Part shown: piece after piece, positions 35,565-46,925 of the stretch
Numbering within the stretch: position 1 is the first letter of the stretch
How the letters are laid out: each line of letters starts with the position of its first letter
Assembly: GCF_009708175.1 (NCBI RefSeq)
Contig: NZ_WMBB01000021.1
Span: 1-64,000 of the forward strand
Length of the DNA: 64,000 bases
DNA from: Nocardia aurantiaca
Lineage (GTDB): Bacteria; Actinomycetota; Actinomycetes; Mycobacteriales; Mycobacteriaceae
Direction: 5' to 3'
Translations under genes and position numbers: made by a program
The notes under the pieces: model-generated
What the model was told of the DNA's origin: nothing
Databases searched by the model: none
Seen by the model: only the letters and a program-made list of their open reading frames with translations

Positions 35565-36014
35565 GTGACCAGCAAACCCGCCGAGGAACAGCGTCTGCGT
35601 GATCTGGCGCGGCTGCGTCGCGTCCGGGACCGCATCGATCGGGAGTACGCACAACCGCTGGATGTGGAGGCGCTGGCCCGCGACGCCCACATGTCGGCCG
35701 GGCATCTGAGCCGCCAGTTCCGGGCCGCCTACGGCGAATCGGTGTACGCCTACCTGATGACGCGGCGCATCGAGCGGGCCATGGCCCTGTTGCGACGCGG
35801 GGATCTGAGCGTCACCGAGATCTGTTTCGCGGTCGGCTGTTCCTCGCTGGGCACCTTCAGCACCCGGTTCGCCGAACTGGTAGGGATGCCGCCCAGCGTC
35901 TACAAGCAGCAGATGGCCGATGCCCCCGAGGGCATGCCCTCCTGCGTCGAGAAACAGGTGACCAGACCGATCAGGAATCGAGAAGCCCAGGCGATTGCCC
36001 CGCAACTAGCCTGA
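35565..36014 (+). CDS. AraC-family regulator (DNA-binding domain only)
   Basis: 149 residues containing just the two helix-turn-helices of AraC/XylS: LDVEALARDAHMSAGHLSRQ and LSVTEICFAVGCSSLGTFST with FAELVGMPPSVYK. There is no effector domain. It is 5 bases from a VOC gene and then a UvrA2-like gene, so it probably controls this cassette. The GTG start at 35565 follows GAAAGG. Confidence 0.9.
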   Translation: MTSKPAEEQRLRDLARLRRVRDRIDREYAQPLDVEALARDAHMSAGHLSRQFRAAYGESVYAYLMTRRIERAMALLRRGDLSVTEICFAVGCSSLGTFSTRFAELVGMPPSVYKQQMADAPEGMPSCVEKQVTRPIRNREAQAIAPQLA

Positions 36015-36019
36015 TCGAC

Positions 36020-36433
36020 ATGGATATCACCATTTCAGCGAGCTTCCTCCCGCACAATGACGCCGACGCCGCGCTCGCCTTCTACCGCGACGCGCTCGGC
36101 TTCGAACTCCGCAAGGATGTCGGCTACAACGGGCTGCGCTGGCTCACGGTGGGCCCGCCCGAACAGCCCGGCACCTCCATCGTGCTGCACCCGCCGGCCG
36201 TGGATCCGGGCATCACCGAGGACGAGCGCAAGCTTATCGTCGAGATGATGGCCAAGGGCACCTACGGCAGCCTGCTGCTGGCCTCGACGGACGTCGACGC
36301 CGCCTTCGAGAAGTTGCAGAGCAACGAGGTGGTCGAGATCGTCCAGGAACCGACCGATCAGCCATACGGCATCCGCGACTTCGCCGTGCGCGACCCCGCG
36401 GGCAACTTGGTCCGCATCCAGCAGGCTTCCTGA
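36020..36433 (+). CDS. VOC-family (glyoxalase/bleomycin resistance-like) protein
   Basis: A 137-residue single VOC module with two beta-alpha-beta-beta-beta units (ALAFYRDALGFELRKDVGYN, then GSLLLASTDVDAAFEKLQ and IRDFAVRDPAGNLVRIQQAS). Relatives bind metals or sequester antibiotics. It lies between the AraC regulator and the UvrA2-like gene; linked AraC-VOC-UvrA2 cassettes suggest drug or DNA-damage tolerance, which is inference. Confidence 0.85.
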   Translation: MDITISASFLPHNDADAALAFYRDALGFELRKDVGYNGLRWLTVGPPEQPGTSIVLHPPAVDPGITEDERKLIVEMMAKGTYGSLLLASTDVDAAFEKLQSNEVVEIVQEPTDQPYGIRDFAVRDPAGNLVRIQQAS

Positions 36434-36469
36434 CCGTCCTATCGCCACGCCCCACAGATGGAGACCCGC

Positions 36470-38851
<2,382 letters not shown>

Positions 38852-38943
38852 CTGCGCCAACGCTCCGGAAGATCCCGGCCCGCCGGGAATATCAGCGACC
38901 GCCAGCGGTTGATCGTGGCTGCCGATGGAAGGGAGTGACTGCG

Positions 38944-40155
38944 GTGAACGGGTTTTCGGCCGATGGCCTGAAGAAGGTGAGCGAGGTACTCGACGGGTAC
39001 GTCGAGCGGGGCGAGGTGGTCGGCGCGGTGGCCGCGATCTACCGGCACGGGGAACCGGTGCAGGTGGACACGTCCGGGTGGCGGGATCGGGCTGCCGGGC
39101 AGCCGATGCGGCGCGATACGCTCTTCCGCATCGCCTCCATGACCAAGCCGATCACCGCCGTGGCGGCGCTGACACTGGTGGACGAGGGCCGGATCGGGCT
39201 CTCGGATTCGGTCGATACCTGGCTGCCGGAACTGGCCGACCGCAAGGTCATGCGGGATCCGGACGGCTCGCCCGAGGACGTGGTGCCCGCCGAACGCCCG
39301 ATCACGGTCGAGGATCTGCTCACGTACCGGCTGGGTCTGGGCTGGGGCCGCTCCAGCCTCGCGCCCCAATTGTTCGCCCTCACCGCCGATCCCATCGCGA
39401 GCGCGATCGGCGTCGCGAACGCGGAGCGGCTCGCGCCGGACGAGTGGCTGCGCCGGGTCGGCGAGCTGCCGCTCATCGCGCAGCCCGGCACCATCTGGCG
39501 CTATCACACGGCCTCGGATATCCTCGGCATCCTCATCAGCCGGGTGGCCGGGCAGCCGCTGGAAACCGTGCTCCGCGAACGAGTCCTGGACCCGCTGGGC
39601 ATGGCGGACACCGGATTCACCGTCCCCGAACATGAACGAGACCGCCTCAGCGTGCTGTACGGCCCCGACGATGCCGAGCTCGATCGGCCCGCCACCACGG
39701 CGTGGGGCGAACCGCCGCTGTTCCCCTCCGGCGGTGCGGGCCTGGTCTCCACGGTGGACGACTACGGCCGCTTCGCCCGCATGCTGATCGAGGGCGGCGA
39801 GCTGGACGGGGTCCGGATCCTGTCGGCCGAGACCGCCGCCGCCCTGAGCCGCGATCACCTCACCCCTGAACAACACGCGGCCGCCCCCTTCAATCCGCCA
39901 CTGGGCCAGTTCATCTGGGCCGATCAGGGCTTCGGCTACGGCGTGAAGATGCAGACCGAACCCGGCACCGGCGTCCCCGGCGTCGGCACCCTCTCCTGGC
40001 CGGGTGGCTTCGGCACCGCCTGGTACGCCGACCCCGAAAAGAACCTGGTGGCACTGCTTTTCGTCCAATCGGCCAATATCATCATCGCCGCCGAATGGCG
40101 CAGCCCGCTCGGCGACGACTTCCTCACCGGGGTCTACGGGGCCCTGGTCGACTAG
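38944..40155 (+). CDS. Serine hydrolase of the beta-lactamase/PBP4*-like family
   Basis: A 403-residue class C beta-lactamase-fold hydrolase. The SxxK motif is SMTK (Ser65, Lys68). The YxN position reads YHT (RYHTASDILGILISRVAG) and the third element is PGGFGTAW near the C-terminus. No signal peptide is seen, so it is probably a cytoplasmic esterase or peptidase and not a true beta-lactamase. GTG 38944 is preferred, with GGAAGGGAG 8 bases upstream. Its stop codon overlaps that of trpS. Confidence 0.88.
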   Translation: MNGFSADGLKKVSEVLDGYVERGEVVGAVAAIYRHGEPVQVDTSGWRDRAAGQPMRRDTLFRIASMTKPITAVAALTLVDEGRIGLSDSVDTWLPELADRKVMRDPDGSPEDVVPAERPITVEDLLTYRLGLGWGRSSLAPQLFALTADPIASAIGVANAERLAPDEWLRRVGELPLIAQPGTIWRYHTASDILGILISRVAGQPLETVLRERVLDPLGMADTGFTVPEHERDRLSVLYGPDDAELDRPATTAWGEPPLFPSGGAGLVSTVDDYGRFARMLIEGGELDGVRILSAETAAALSRDHLTPEQHAAAPFNPPLGQFIWADQGFGYGVKMQTEPGTGVPGVGTLSWPGGFGTAWYADPEKNLVALLFVQSANIIIAAEWRSPLGDDFLTGVYGALVD

Positions 40156-41204
40156 TAGACCGTCCCCATCGCCGAGTGCACCTCGTCCAGGGTGCGTTCG
40201 GCGATCTCGTTGGCACGCCGATTGCCCTCGCGCACAATGCCGCTGGCGAAATCCGGGTCGGCGGCCAGCTCCTCGCGGCGGGCGCGGTGGCCGGCGAAGA
40301 AGTCGTTGACCGCGTCGGTGGCCAGCTTCTTGAGCGCCGAGCCGCCGCCGTCGCCGAGCTTGTCCGCCAGCGTGTGCTCGTCACTGCCCAGGCATAGGGC
40401 GGCGGTGGTGAGCAGTGCCGAGACGCCGGGCCGGGTGTCCGGATCGAACGTGATGCGGCGGTCGGAGTCGGTGGGGGTGCGGCGGATGAGCGCAGCGGTC
40501 TCGTCGGCGGTCATGGACAGCGAGATGGCATTGCCGTAGCTCTTGGACATCTTGCGCCCGTCCAGGCCCGGGATCTCCGGGGTGGAGGTGAGCAGTGCCC
40601 GCGGCTCCGGGAATACCCGGCCATAGCGCTCGTTGAACCGCCGCGCGATGACCCGGGTCACCTCCAGATGCGGCAGCTGGTCCTTGCCCACTGGCACCAG
40701 ATTGCCCTTGCAGAACAGGATGTCGGCCGCCTGATGCACCGGGTAGGTGAGCATGAGGCCGCTCAGTGCCCGCTCCGACGCCGCCAGCTCGGCCTTCACC
40801 GTCGGATTGCGGTGCAGCTCCGACTCGGTGATCAGGCTCAGGAACGGCAGCATGAGCTGATTCAACGCGGGCACCGCGGAATGGGTGAACACCGTAGCCC
40901 GGCTCATGTCGATCCCGGAGGCGGCGTAGTCCAGTACCGCGTGGTAGACGTTGTCGCGGACCTGGCCGAGGGTGTCGCGGTCGGTGATGACCTGGTAGTC
41001 GGCCAGGATGACGAACAGCTCCACGCCGAGTTCCTGCAACCGCACGCGTTCCCGAATGGTGCCGAAGTAGTGCCCCAGATGCAGTCTGCCCGTGGGCCGT
41101 TCGCCGGTGAGGACGCGGAAGCGGTCCGGATGGGCGGCCACCTCGGCGGCCAGTTCGTCGCTGCGCTCGCGGGTGGCGGCGAAGGAATCCGAAGGGGTGG
41201 TCAC
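40152..41204 (-). CDS. trpS: Tryptophan-tRNA ligase
   Basis: A 350-residue class I synthetase that charges tRNA-Trp. The HIGH motif is HLGH (residues 42-45, TGRLHLGHYFG) and the KMSKS loop is intact near residue 217 (GRKMSKSYGN). The length and compact N-terminus are normal. The start is GTG with AGGAG 7 bases upstream. The about 140-base leader carries what looks like a Trp attenuator. The stop TAG lies in the palindrome CTAG shared with the convergent hydrolase gene. Confidence 0.95.
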   Translation of the reverse strand: MTTPSDSFAATRERSDELAAEVAAHPDRFRVLTGERPTGRLHLGHYFGTIRERVRLQELGVELFVILADYQVITDRDTLGQVRDNVYHAVLDYAASGIDMSRATVFTHSAVPALNQLMLPFLSLITESELHRNPTVKAELAASERALSGLMLTYPVHQAADILFCKGNLVPVGKDQLPHLEVTRVIARRFNERYGRVFPEPRALLTSTPEIPGLDGRKMSKSYGNAISLSMTADETAALIRRTPTDSDRRITFDPDTRPGVSALLTTAALCLGSDEHTLADKLGDGGGSALKKLATDAVNDFFAGHRARREELAADPDFASGIVREGNRRANEIAERTLDEVHSAMGTVY

Positions 41205-41261
41205 CGTACAACTCCTGAAAGTTCATGGAGGGCTGCACGAGCGGGGCGTTCCGTCGGGAAT

Positions 41262-41341
41262 CACGGGCCGCGTACAGCCCGTGGTCATGGTTCATCGGGC
41301 TGCTAACGCAGCCAGCGCCATGCCTGCCGAGTGTGAATCAC
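41262..41341 (-). promoter_or_regulatory. Tryptophan transcription attenuator of trpS
   Basis: In the trpS leader three alternative pairings are visible. Segment 1 (GGCTGC, 41308-41313) pairs with segment 2 (GCAGCC, 41298-41303). Segment 2 (CAGCCCG, 41296-41302) pairs with segment 3 (CGGGCTG, 41275-41281). Segment 3 (CACGGGC, 41277-41283) pairs with segment 4 (GCCCGTG, 41262-41268). All stems are perfect and mutually exclusive. Segment 1 overlaps the second Trp codon of a leader peptide, and its stop TAG sits in the 1:2 loop. Stalling at Trp codons would free 2:3, and completed translation would favour the 3:4 hairpin. The 3:4 stem lacks a T-run. Confidence 0.75.
41303..41341 (-). CDS. trpS leader peptide, 12 residues
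   Basis: The frame encodes MIHTRQAWRWLR, with Trp at positions 8 and 10 (TGG CGC TGG). The GTG start has AAGGTGGG about 3-7 bases upstream. An in-frame TAA lies four codons upstream, so GTG 41341 is the only possible start. Two Trp in 12 residues, next to the pairing segments, is the hallmark of an attenuation leader peptide. Confidence 0.75.
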   Translation of the reverse strand: MIHTRQAWRWLR

Positions 41342-41377
41342 CTGCCCACCTTAACAAGTCGCGCCCGCGATCGCGTG

Positions 41378-42682
41378 TCAGGGGTGTGCCGACACCACCC
41401 GAGGCATGGGCGCTACCGAGCCCGGACACGGCGCGGGGCACAGGTGTCCGGCCAGCGCGGTGTGCGGATTGCGGTGGCGGGCCGAACCGATCAGGGCGAG
41501 CGCTTCCATCGCGATCACGATCAGGCCGTATCCATAGGTGGTAACGGCCAGGCCGAAACGCTGCACGCACAGCCCCGCGATGACCGCCGGCACACTGAGC
41601 GACAGGTAGGAGACCACGTAGATGGCGGTCACCACTTCCGCCCGGGTCTCGGCCGGTGACAGCCCGGTCAGCAGGCGTAGCGCACCCGAGAACGACGGCC
41701 CGAATCCGACCCCGGCCACCACGCTGGCCCCGAAGAACAGCCACACCGAATTCGTCGCCGCGCCCAGCAGCGCCAGCGCGACGCCGGACATGAGCAGGAT
41801 CGGCCCGCGCAGCAGGGCCTGATCGATGGTCCAGTCGCGGGCCAGCAGCGCGGTCACCGCCGAGGTGCCCTGCAACGCGACCACCACCAGACCTCCGGCC
41901 AGCGGTGTGCTGACGTGGAAGTGCACCTTCATCAGCGTGCCGCCGAGCGCCAGATACAGCCCGCCCAGCGCCCAGGTGGCCGCGATCGATGGCATCAACG
42001 TCATGAAGGCCACCCGGACCTCTTGTGGCACCGACACTTTGGGCTCGAGCGACTCCCAACCCCGCCCGTCGGGCGCGACGGTCTCGGGAATCACCAGCAC
42101 GCCGATCACGATGATGGTGAACGCCACCGCCAGCAGCCAGTACACCAACCGGGTGGGCGCGGGCGCATAGGCCACCAGCAGCCCGGAACTGATCGCGCCC
42201 ACGGCCAAGCCGCCGCCTGCCGCCACATTCGTCATGAGCGCGCCCAGCCGGGACTCCGCGGGCTGCAGGTCGATGAGGGTCGCCGTGATCGCCCCGGTGG
42301 CCAGTCCGGTCGCGATGCCCTGCACGATGCGGGCTGTGAAAAGCCAAGTCACCGACTGCGCTTCGGCGAAGGTCAGCGTTCCGGTCAGCTCCACCAGCAC
42401 CGCCGCGATGAGCACCGGCCGCCGTCCGATGTGGTCGGACAGCGAGCCCGCGAACAGCAGAGTCACCAGCAGCGCAATGGCATTCGCGGCGTACACCCCG
42501 GTCGACACCACCGACGAGTAGTGCCACATCTGCTGGTATACCGGGTACATCGGAGACGGAGCCGCCGACGCGAACAGCAAGAGCCCCAGCGCGATCGACA
42601 GCAGCCAGAACGCCGAGGAGTTCGACATCCGATAGCGCACGGGGGATTCGACGCGCACGGCGTCGTCGGGCAGGTTCTGCAT
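41378..42682 (-). CDS. MFS transporter
   Basis: 434 residues with twelve predicted helices. The loop 2-3 motif is FAGSLSDHIGRRPVLIAAVL (D-x-x-G-R-R), and loop 4 reads RIVQGIATGLATGAITATLI. It resembles drug or metabolite exporters of the actinobacterial MFS group. It lies just upstream of trpS on the same strand with only 36 bases to the trp leader, so read-through into the attenuator is possible. The substrate is unknown. Confidence 0.87.
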   Translation of the reverse strand: MQNLPDDAVRVESPVRYRMSNSSAFWLLSIALGLLLFASAAPSPMYPVYQQMWHYSSVVSTGVYAANAIALLVTLLFAGSLSDHIGRRPVLIAAVLVELTGTLTFAEAQSVTWLFTARIVQGIATGLATGAITATLIDLQPAESRLGALMTNVAAGGGLAVGAISSGLLVAYAPAPTRLVYWLLAVAFTIIVIGVLVIPETVAPDGRGWESLEPKVSVPQEVRVAFMTLMPSIAATWALGGLYLALGGTLMKVHFHVSTPLAGGLVVVALQGTSAVTALLARDWTIDQALLRGPILLMSGVALALLGAATNSVWLFFGASVVAGVGFGPSFSGALRLLTGLSPAETRAEVVTAIYVVSYLSLSVPAVIAGLCVQRFGLAVTTYGYGLIVIAMEALALIGSARHRNPHTALAGHLCPAPCPGSVAPMPRVVSAHP

Positions 42683-42787
42683 GGTTCCTCAAAGAGGTCG
42701 TCGGATGCGTGCGGATCGAGTGTGACCCATCGCGGCGCGGAGTTCGACCGGTTGTGCTGAACGGCCGCGCTGTCAGTCCGACACCAG

Positions 42788-43040
42788 GGCCTTCGCCCTC
42801 GCGGTCGCGCAGTGGCGGCGTCTCGTGTCGGAGGCGGAACGCTCGGGATGAAGGCTCATCGGAGTCGTAGCCGACCTGGTGGGCCAGGGCCGTCGGCCAG
42901 ATGGGCGGCGGCCCAAGCGGTGGGTGAACCGGTCGGTCTCGGTGAACGCGGTGAATGGCGGTGAGCACCGGAGTCGGCGCCGGATCCAGGGCGGCGGTGA
43001 GTCGGCCGGGCGCGGCGGCATCGGCAGCGCCGCACGGCCG
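42788..43040 (-). pseudogene. Remnant of an AraC-family regulator
   Basis: One minus-strand frame reads RLTAALDPAPTPVLTAIHRV, then ALAHQVGYDSDEPSSRAF and RLRHETPPLRDRE. The first part matches the linker before the helix-turn-helices of cupin-type AraC regulators. The last matches their second helix-turn-helix (QVGYDSE-AFSRAFRR-GTPP). About 45 residues between them, including the first helix-turn-helix, are missing, and the N-terminal domain is not readable. The orientation, divergent from the carboxylic acid reductase gene, suggests it once regulated that gene. Confidence 0.55.
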
Positions 43041-43247
43041 AGCACATGGACCCGCGCCGAACCCTGGAACTGTCCGCGAGTCACGCCTCTGTGGCCTGGC
43101 GGCCGGTTGCCATCGCCGATCTGAACGACGCCGCGCTCGCCGATCTGGGCCACGGCTGGCACGCCCCTGATACGAGGCGCATCCTGGACAAGGGGATACG
43201 CCGCCGAGTTCTTGACTTTCCCCGGCCGGCGCATCATCGTGGATTTG

Positions 43248-43260
43248 TTAGCAAAGCTAA
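43248..43260. promoter_or_regulatory. Candidate operator upstream of carboxylic acid reductase
   Basis: A perfect inverted repeat TTAGC-AAA-GCTAA lies 72 bases before the start of the reductase gene in an AT-richer stretch. It suits a TetR-like dimer. Which regulator binds is unknown; its sequence differs from the twin sites beside the TetR gene at 46926. Confidence 0.4.
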
Positions 43261-43331
43261 TTGATGGGGAGAGGTCCGGACGCCCGAACATGTTCGCGGC
43301 GCGCGATCGCTGGAGATCCAGGGAGGTATCG

Positions 43332-46300
43332 ATGGTCGAAGACGCCCCGCGCGCGGAGCTTACCCAGCGATTCGCCGATCGGCTCGCATCGGCCGAAATC
43401 GCGAAGCGCTTCGAAGCCCTGCTGGCCGACGACCAGGTGCGCGCGCTCATGCCGCTACCCGAGGTCGCGGAGGCGGCCCGGCAGTCCGGGCAGGGGCTGG
43501 CCGGTGCGGTCGCGGTCCTCATGGACGGTTACGCGGACCGTCCCGCCATCGGCGAGCGGGCCAGCGAGATCGCGGTCGACGCCGACGGCCGGCGCATCCG
43601 GCGGCTGCTGCCGGCGTATCGGACCGTCACCTACCGCGAGCTGTGGTCGCGCTCGGGAGCCATTGCGGCGGCCTGGCACGCGAACACGCGAAATCCCTTG
43701 CGTGCCGGGGATTTCCTGTGCGCGCTGGGCTTCGCCAGCGGCGACTTCACCGCCATCGAACTCGCCGCCATCCGGCTGGGCCTGGTGAGCGTGCCGCTGC
43801 AATCGAGCGCCGCTGCGGCCCAATGGCATTCGATCCTCACCGAGACCGGTGCGCGCACGCTCGCCGTGAGCCTGGAGCTGCTGGAGCCCGCGCTCGAGTG
43901 TGTGCTCGACGGCACTCCGGTGGAATCGGTGGTGGTCTTCGACTTCGAACCCGGCGATGAGCGGCAGGCCGAGATCTTCGCCGCCGCGCAGCGTCGCATA
44001 GCGTCGTCGGGGGCCGGGGTCGGGCTGGAATCGCTTGCCGCCGTGGAGGATCGGGGGCGGGATCTGCCCGCGGTCCCGCTGCACGTCCCCGCCGACGAGG
44101 ACGAGCTCGCCCTGCTCATCTACACCTCCGGCAGCACCGGCACCCCCAAGGGCGCGATGTACCCGCAGCGCTTGGTGGCCGGTATGTGGTTGGGGCCCAC
44201 GGTGATCCCCGCACCCGTTCTCAACTTCTGCTACATGCCCATGAGCCACGTCGCCGGGCGGATGGTGCTTACCGGCACCTTCGCGCGCGGCGGCACCGCC
44301 TTCTTCGCCGCCGCCAGTGATATGTCGACCCTCTTCGAGGACTTCGGCCTGGTCCGGCCCACCGAGGCGTTCTTCGTTCCGCGCGTGTGCGAGATGGTGT
44401 TCCAGCGCTATCAGAGCGATGTGCGGCGCCGCATCGCGGCGGGCGAAGCCGCCGAGGCGGCGGATGTGGCCGCGAAAGACGCGCTGCGGCAGGACTTGCT
44501 GGGCGGCCGCCTGGTCCGCGTCATGGTCGGCAGCGCGCCCATTTCCGCGGAGATGAAGGAGTTCATGAACTCGGTGCTGGATCAGCCGCTCATCGACGGC
44601 TACGGCTCCACCGAGGCGGGCGGCGGCCTGCTCATCGACAATGAGATCCGCCGGCCGCCGGTCATCGACTACAGGCTGGTCGATGTGCCCGAGCTCGGCT
44701 ACTTCGCCACCGACAAGCCGTATCCGCGCGGCGAGTTGTTGGTGAAGTCGACCCTCCAGATCCCGGGCTATTTCAAGCGTCCCGAGGTGACCGCCGAGAT
44801 CTTCGACGAGGACGGCTACTACCGCACCGGCGATATCGTGGCCGAGGTGCGGCCCGATCATCTGGTCTATGTCGACCGCCGCAACAATGTGCTCAAGCTG
44901 TCGCAGGGTGAGTTCGTGACCGTGGCCAAGCTGGAGGCCGTCTACGCCACCAGCCCGCTCATCGCCCAGATCTTCGTGTACGGATCCAGCGAGCGTTCGC
45001 ACCTGCTGGCCGTCATCGTGCCCACCGACGCGGCCCGCGCCCTCGCTCCCGCGGAGATGACCGCGGCCATCACCGAGTCCCTACAGCAGATCGCCCGGGA
45101 CGCCGAACTGGAATCCTACGAGATCCCGCGCGACTTCCTGCTCGAGACCGAGCCCTTCACCCAGGAGAACGGCCTGCTGTCGGGCATCGGAAAACTATTG
45201 CGGCCCAAGCTGAAGGAACGCTACGGCGACCGGCTCGAGCAGCTGTACCGCGCGCAGGCACGGCAGCAGGAGAACGAGCTGCTCATGCTGCGCCGCGAGG
45301 CCGCCGACCGGCCGGTGCTCGAGACGGTGCGCCGCGCCGCCCGCGCCGTCCTCGGCGGCGGTGAGCCGCAGGCCGACGCGCACTTCATCGATCTGGGCGG
45401 GGATTCGCTGTCGGCGCTGTCGTTCTCGACGCTGCTGCGCGAGATCTTCGGCGTCGAGGTCCCCGTCGGCGTCATCGTCAGCCCCGCCAATGACCTGGCC
45501 GGGTTGGCCGCCCACATCGAGGGCGAACGCCACGGTGGCGGTGGCCGTCCCACGGCCTCGACAGTGCACGGCGGCAGCGAGATTCGCGCCGCCGACCTCA
45601 CCCTCGACAAGTTCGTCGACGCGGCGACACTGGCTGCCGCACCCGGTCTGCCGCTCGCGGCGCATCCGCCGCGCACGGTGCTGCTCACCGGCGCCAACGG
45701 CTACCTCGGCCGGTTCCTGTGTCTGGAATGGCTGCAGCGCCTCGACGAATCCGACGGCACGCTGGTCTGCGTCATTCGCGGCCACGACGCGGCCTCGGCG
45801 CGACGGCGACTGGACGAGGTCTTCGACAGCGGCGATCCGGAGCTGTCGCGGCGCTACCGGGAGCTGGCCGCGCACCGCCTGCGGGTGCTCGCCGGTGACA
45901 TCGGCGCCCCGAATCTCGGCCTGGACCAAGCAGTCTGGCAGGAACTCGCCGATACCGTCGACCTCATCGTGCACCCGGCCGCGCTGGTCAATCACGTGCT
46001 GCCCTACGACCAGCTGTTCGGTCCCAACGTGGTCGGCACCGCCGAGGTGATCCGCTTGGCGCTGACCACCACCCGCAAGCCGGTCACCTACCTGTCCACG
46101 GTCGCCGTGGCCGCGCAGGTCGATCCCGCCGTCTTCACCGAGGACGGCGACATCCGCGAGATCAGCGCGGTGCGTGTGCTCGACGACGGCTACGCCAATG
46201 GCTACGGCAACAGCAAGTGGGCCGGTGAGGTGCTGCTGCGCGAGGCTCACGACCTGTGCGGGCTGCCCGTGGCGGTCTTCCGCTCCGATATGATCCTGGC

Positions 46301-46862
46301 GCACAGCACCTTCGCCGGACAGCTCAACCTGCCCGACATGTTCACCCGCCTGCTGCTCAGCGTCCTCGCTACCGGCCTGGCTCCGAAGTCGTTCTACGCC
46401 TTGGACTCTCGCGGTGAGCGGCAGCGCGCCCACTACGACGGCCTGCCCGCCGACTTCACCGCCGCCGCCATCACCACCCTCGGCGCCCGCGTCACCGCCG
46501 GTTTCGAGACCTACGATGTTCTCAACCCCCACGACGATGGCATCTCCCTCGATGAATTCGTCGACTGGCTCATCGAATCCGGCCACCCCATCGACCGCAT
46601 CGACTCCTACCAGGACTGGCTCACCCGCTTCGAGACCGCCCTGCGCGCACTCCCGGAACACCAACGCACCCACTCGGTCCTGCCACTGCTGCACGCCTAC
46701 CGCCGCCCGTCCCCGCCCATTCCAGGCGCGGCGCTTCCGGCCAAGCGCTTCCAGACGGCCGTTCAGCAGGCGAAACTCGGGCCGAACGCCGACATTCCGC
46801 ACCTGACCAAGGAACTGATCGACAAGTACGTGAAGGACCTGAAACTGCGCAACCTGCTCTAG
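43332..46862 (+). CDS. car: Carboxylic acid reductase
   Basis: 1176 residues, the same length and order as the Nocardia enzyme that reduces acids to aldehydes with ATP and NADPH. The adenylation domain (1 to about 640) has LLIYTSGSTGTPKGAMY, HDGYGSTEAG-like DGYGSTEAGG, and the lysine loop NNVLKLSQGEFV. The carrier domain has Ser692 (DLGGDSLSALS) for phosphopantetheine. The reductase domain has LLTGANGYLGRFL (Rossmann, about 787) and YGNSKWAGE (Tyr-Lys dyad). A phosphopantetheinyl transferase must act on it from elsewhere. ATG 43332 follows GGGAGG. Confidence 0.96.
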   Translation: MVEDAPRAELTQRFADRLASAEIAKRFEALLADDQVRALMPLPEVAEAARQSGQGLAGAVAVLMDGYADRPAIGERASEIAVDADGRRIRRLLPAYRTVTYRELWSRSGAIAAAWHANTRNPLRAGDFLCALGFASGDFTAIELAAIRLGLVSVPLQSSAAAAQWHSILTETGARTLAVSLELLEPALECVLDGTPVESVVVFDFEPGDERQAEIFAAAQRRIASSGAGVGLESLAAVEDRGRDLPAVPLHVPADEDELALLIYTSGSTGTPKGAMYPQRLVAGMWLGPTVIPAPVLNFCYMPMSHVAGRMVLTGTFARGGTAFFAAASDMSTLFEDFGLVRPTEAFFVPRVCEMVFQRYQSDVRRRIAAGEAAEAADVAAKDALRQDLLGGRLVRVMVGSAPISAEMKEFMNSVLDQPLIDGYGSTEAGGGLLIDNEIRRPPVIDYRLVDVPELGYFATDKPYPRGELLVKSTLQIPGYFKRPEVTAEIFDEDGYYRTGDIVAEVRPDHLVYVDRRNNVLKLSQGEFVTVAKLEAVYATSPLIAQIFVYGSSERSHLLAVIVPTDAARALAPAEMTAAITESLQQIARDAELESYEIPRDFLLETEPFTQENGLLSGIGKLLRPKLKERYGDRLEQLYRAQARQQENELLMLRREAADRPVLETVRRAARAVLGGGEPQADAHFIDLGGDSLSALSFSTLLREIFGVEVPVGVIVSPANDLAGLAAHIEGERHGGGGRPTASTVHGGSEIRAADLTLDKFVDAATLAAAPGLPLAAHPPRTVLLTGANGYLGRFLCLEWLQRLDESDGTLVCVIRGHDAASARRRLDEVFDSGDPELSRRYRELAAHRLRVLAGDIGAPNLGLDQAVWQELADTVDLIVHPAALVNHVLPYDQLFGPNVVGTAEVIRLALTTTRKPVTYLSTVAVAAQVDPAVFTEDGDIREISAVRVLDDGYANGYGNSKWAGEVLLREAHDLCGLPVAVFRSDMILAHSTFAGQLNLPDMFTRLLLSVLATGLAPKSFYALDSRGERQRAHYDGLPADFTAAAITTLGARVTAGFETYDVLNPHDDGISLDEFVDWLIESGHPIDRIDSYQDWLTRFETALRALPEHQRTHSVLPLLHAYRRPSPPIPGAALPAKRFQTAVQQAKLGPNADIPHLTKELIDKYVKDLKLRNLL

Positions 46863-46925
46863 CGCGGGCAGGTGATCGGCGGACCGATGCGCCCACCGGG
46901 CATGTCGCTGCGCTGACCCGCGTGG

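Noticed and set aside
38944..40155. Beta-lactamase resistance gene
   Set aside because: The fold fits, but the YxN position reads YHT and there is no signal peptide; a general serine hydrolase is safer.
41205..41341. T-box riboswitch before trpS
   Set aside because: No AGGGTGGNACCGCG-type antiterminator sequence is present. A leader peptide with Trp codons explains the structure better.
41344..41381. Promoter CTGACA/TGTTAA for trpS
   Set aside because: The spacer would be 19 bases and transcription would begin almost at the leader GTG, losing its ribosome-binding site; unconvincing.
43212..43331. Longer N-terminus for the carboxylic acid reductase
   Set aside because: An upstream in-frame ATG exists, but only ATG 43332 has GGGAGG and gives the length of known enzymes.
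42773..43522. A 249-residue minus-strand gene before the reductase
   Set aside because: It overlaps the start of the reductase and has no domain. Only the AraC-like pieces in another frame are meaningful.
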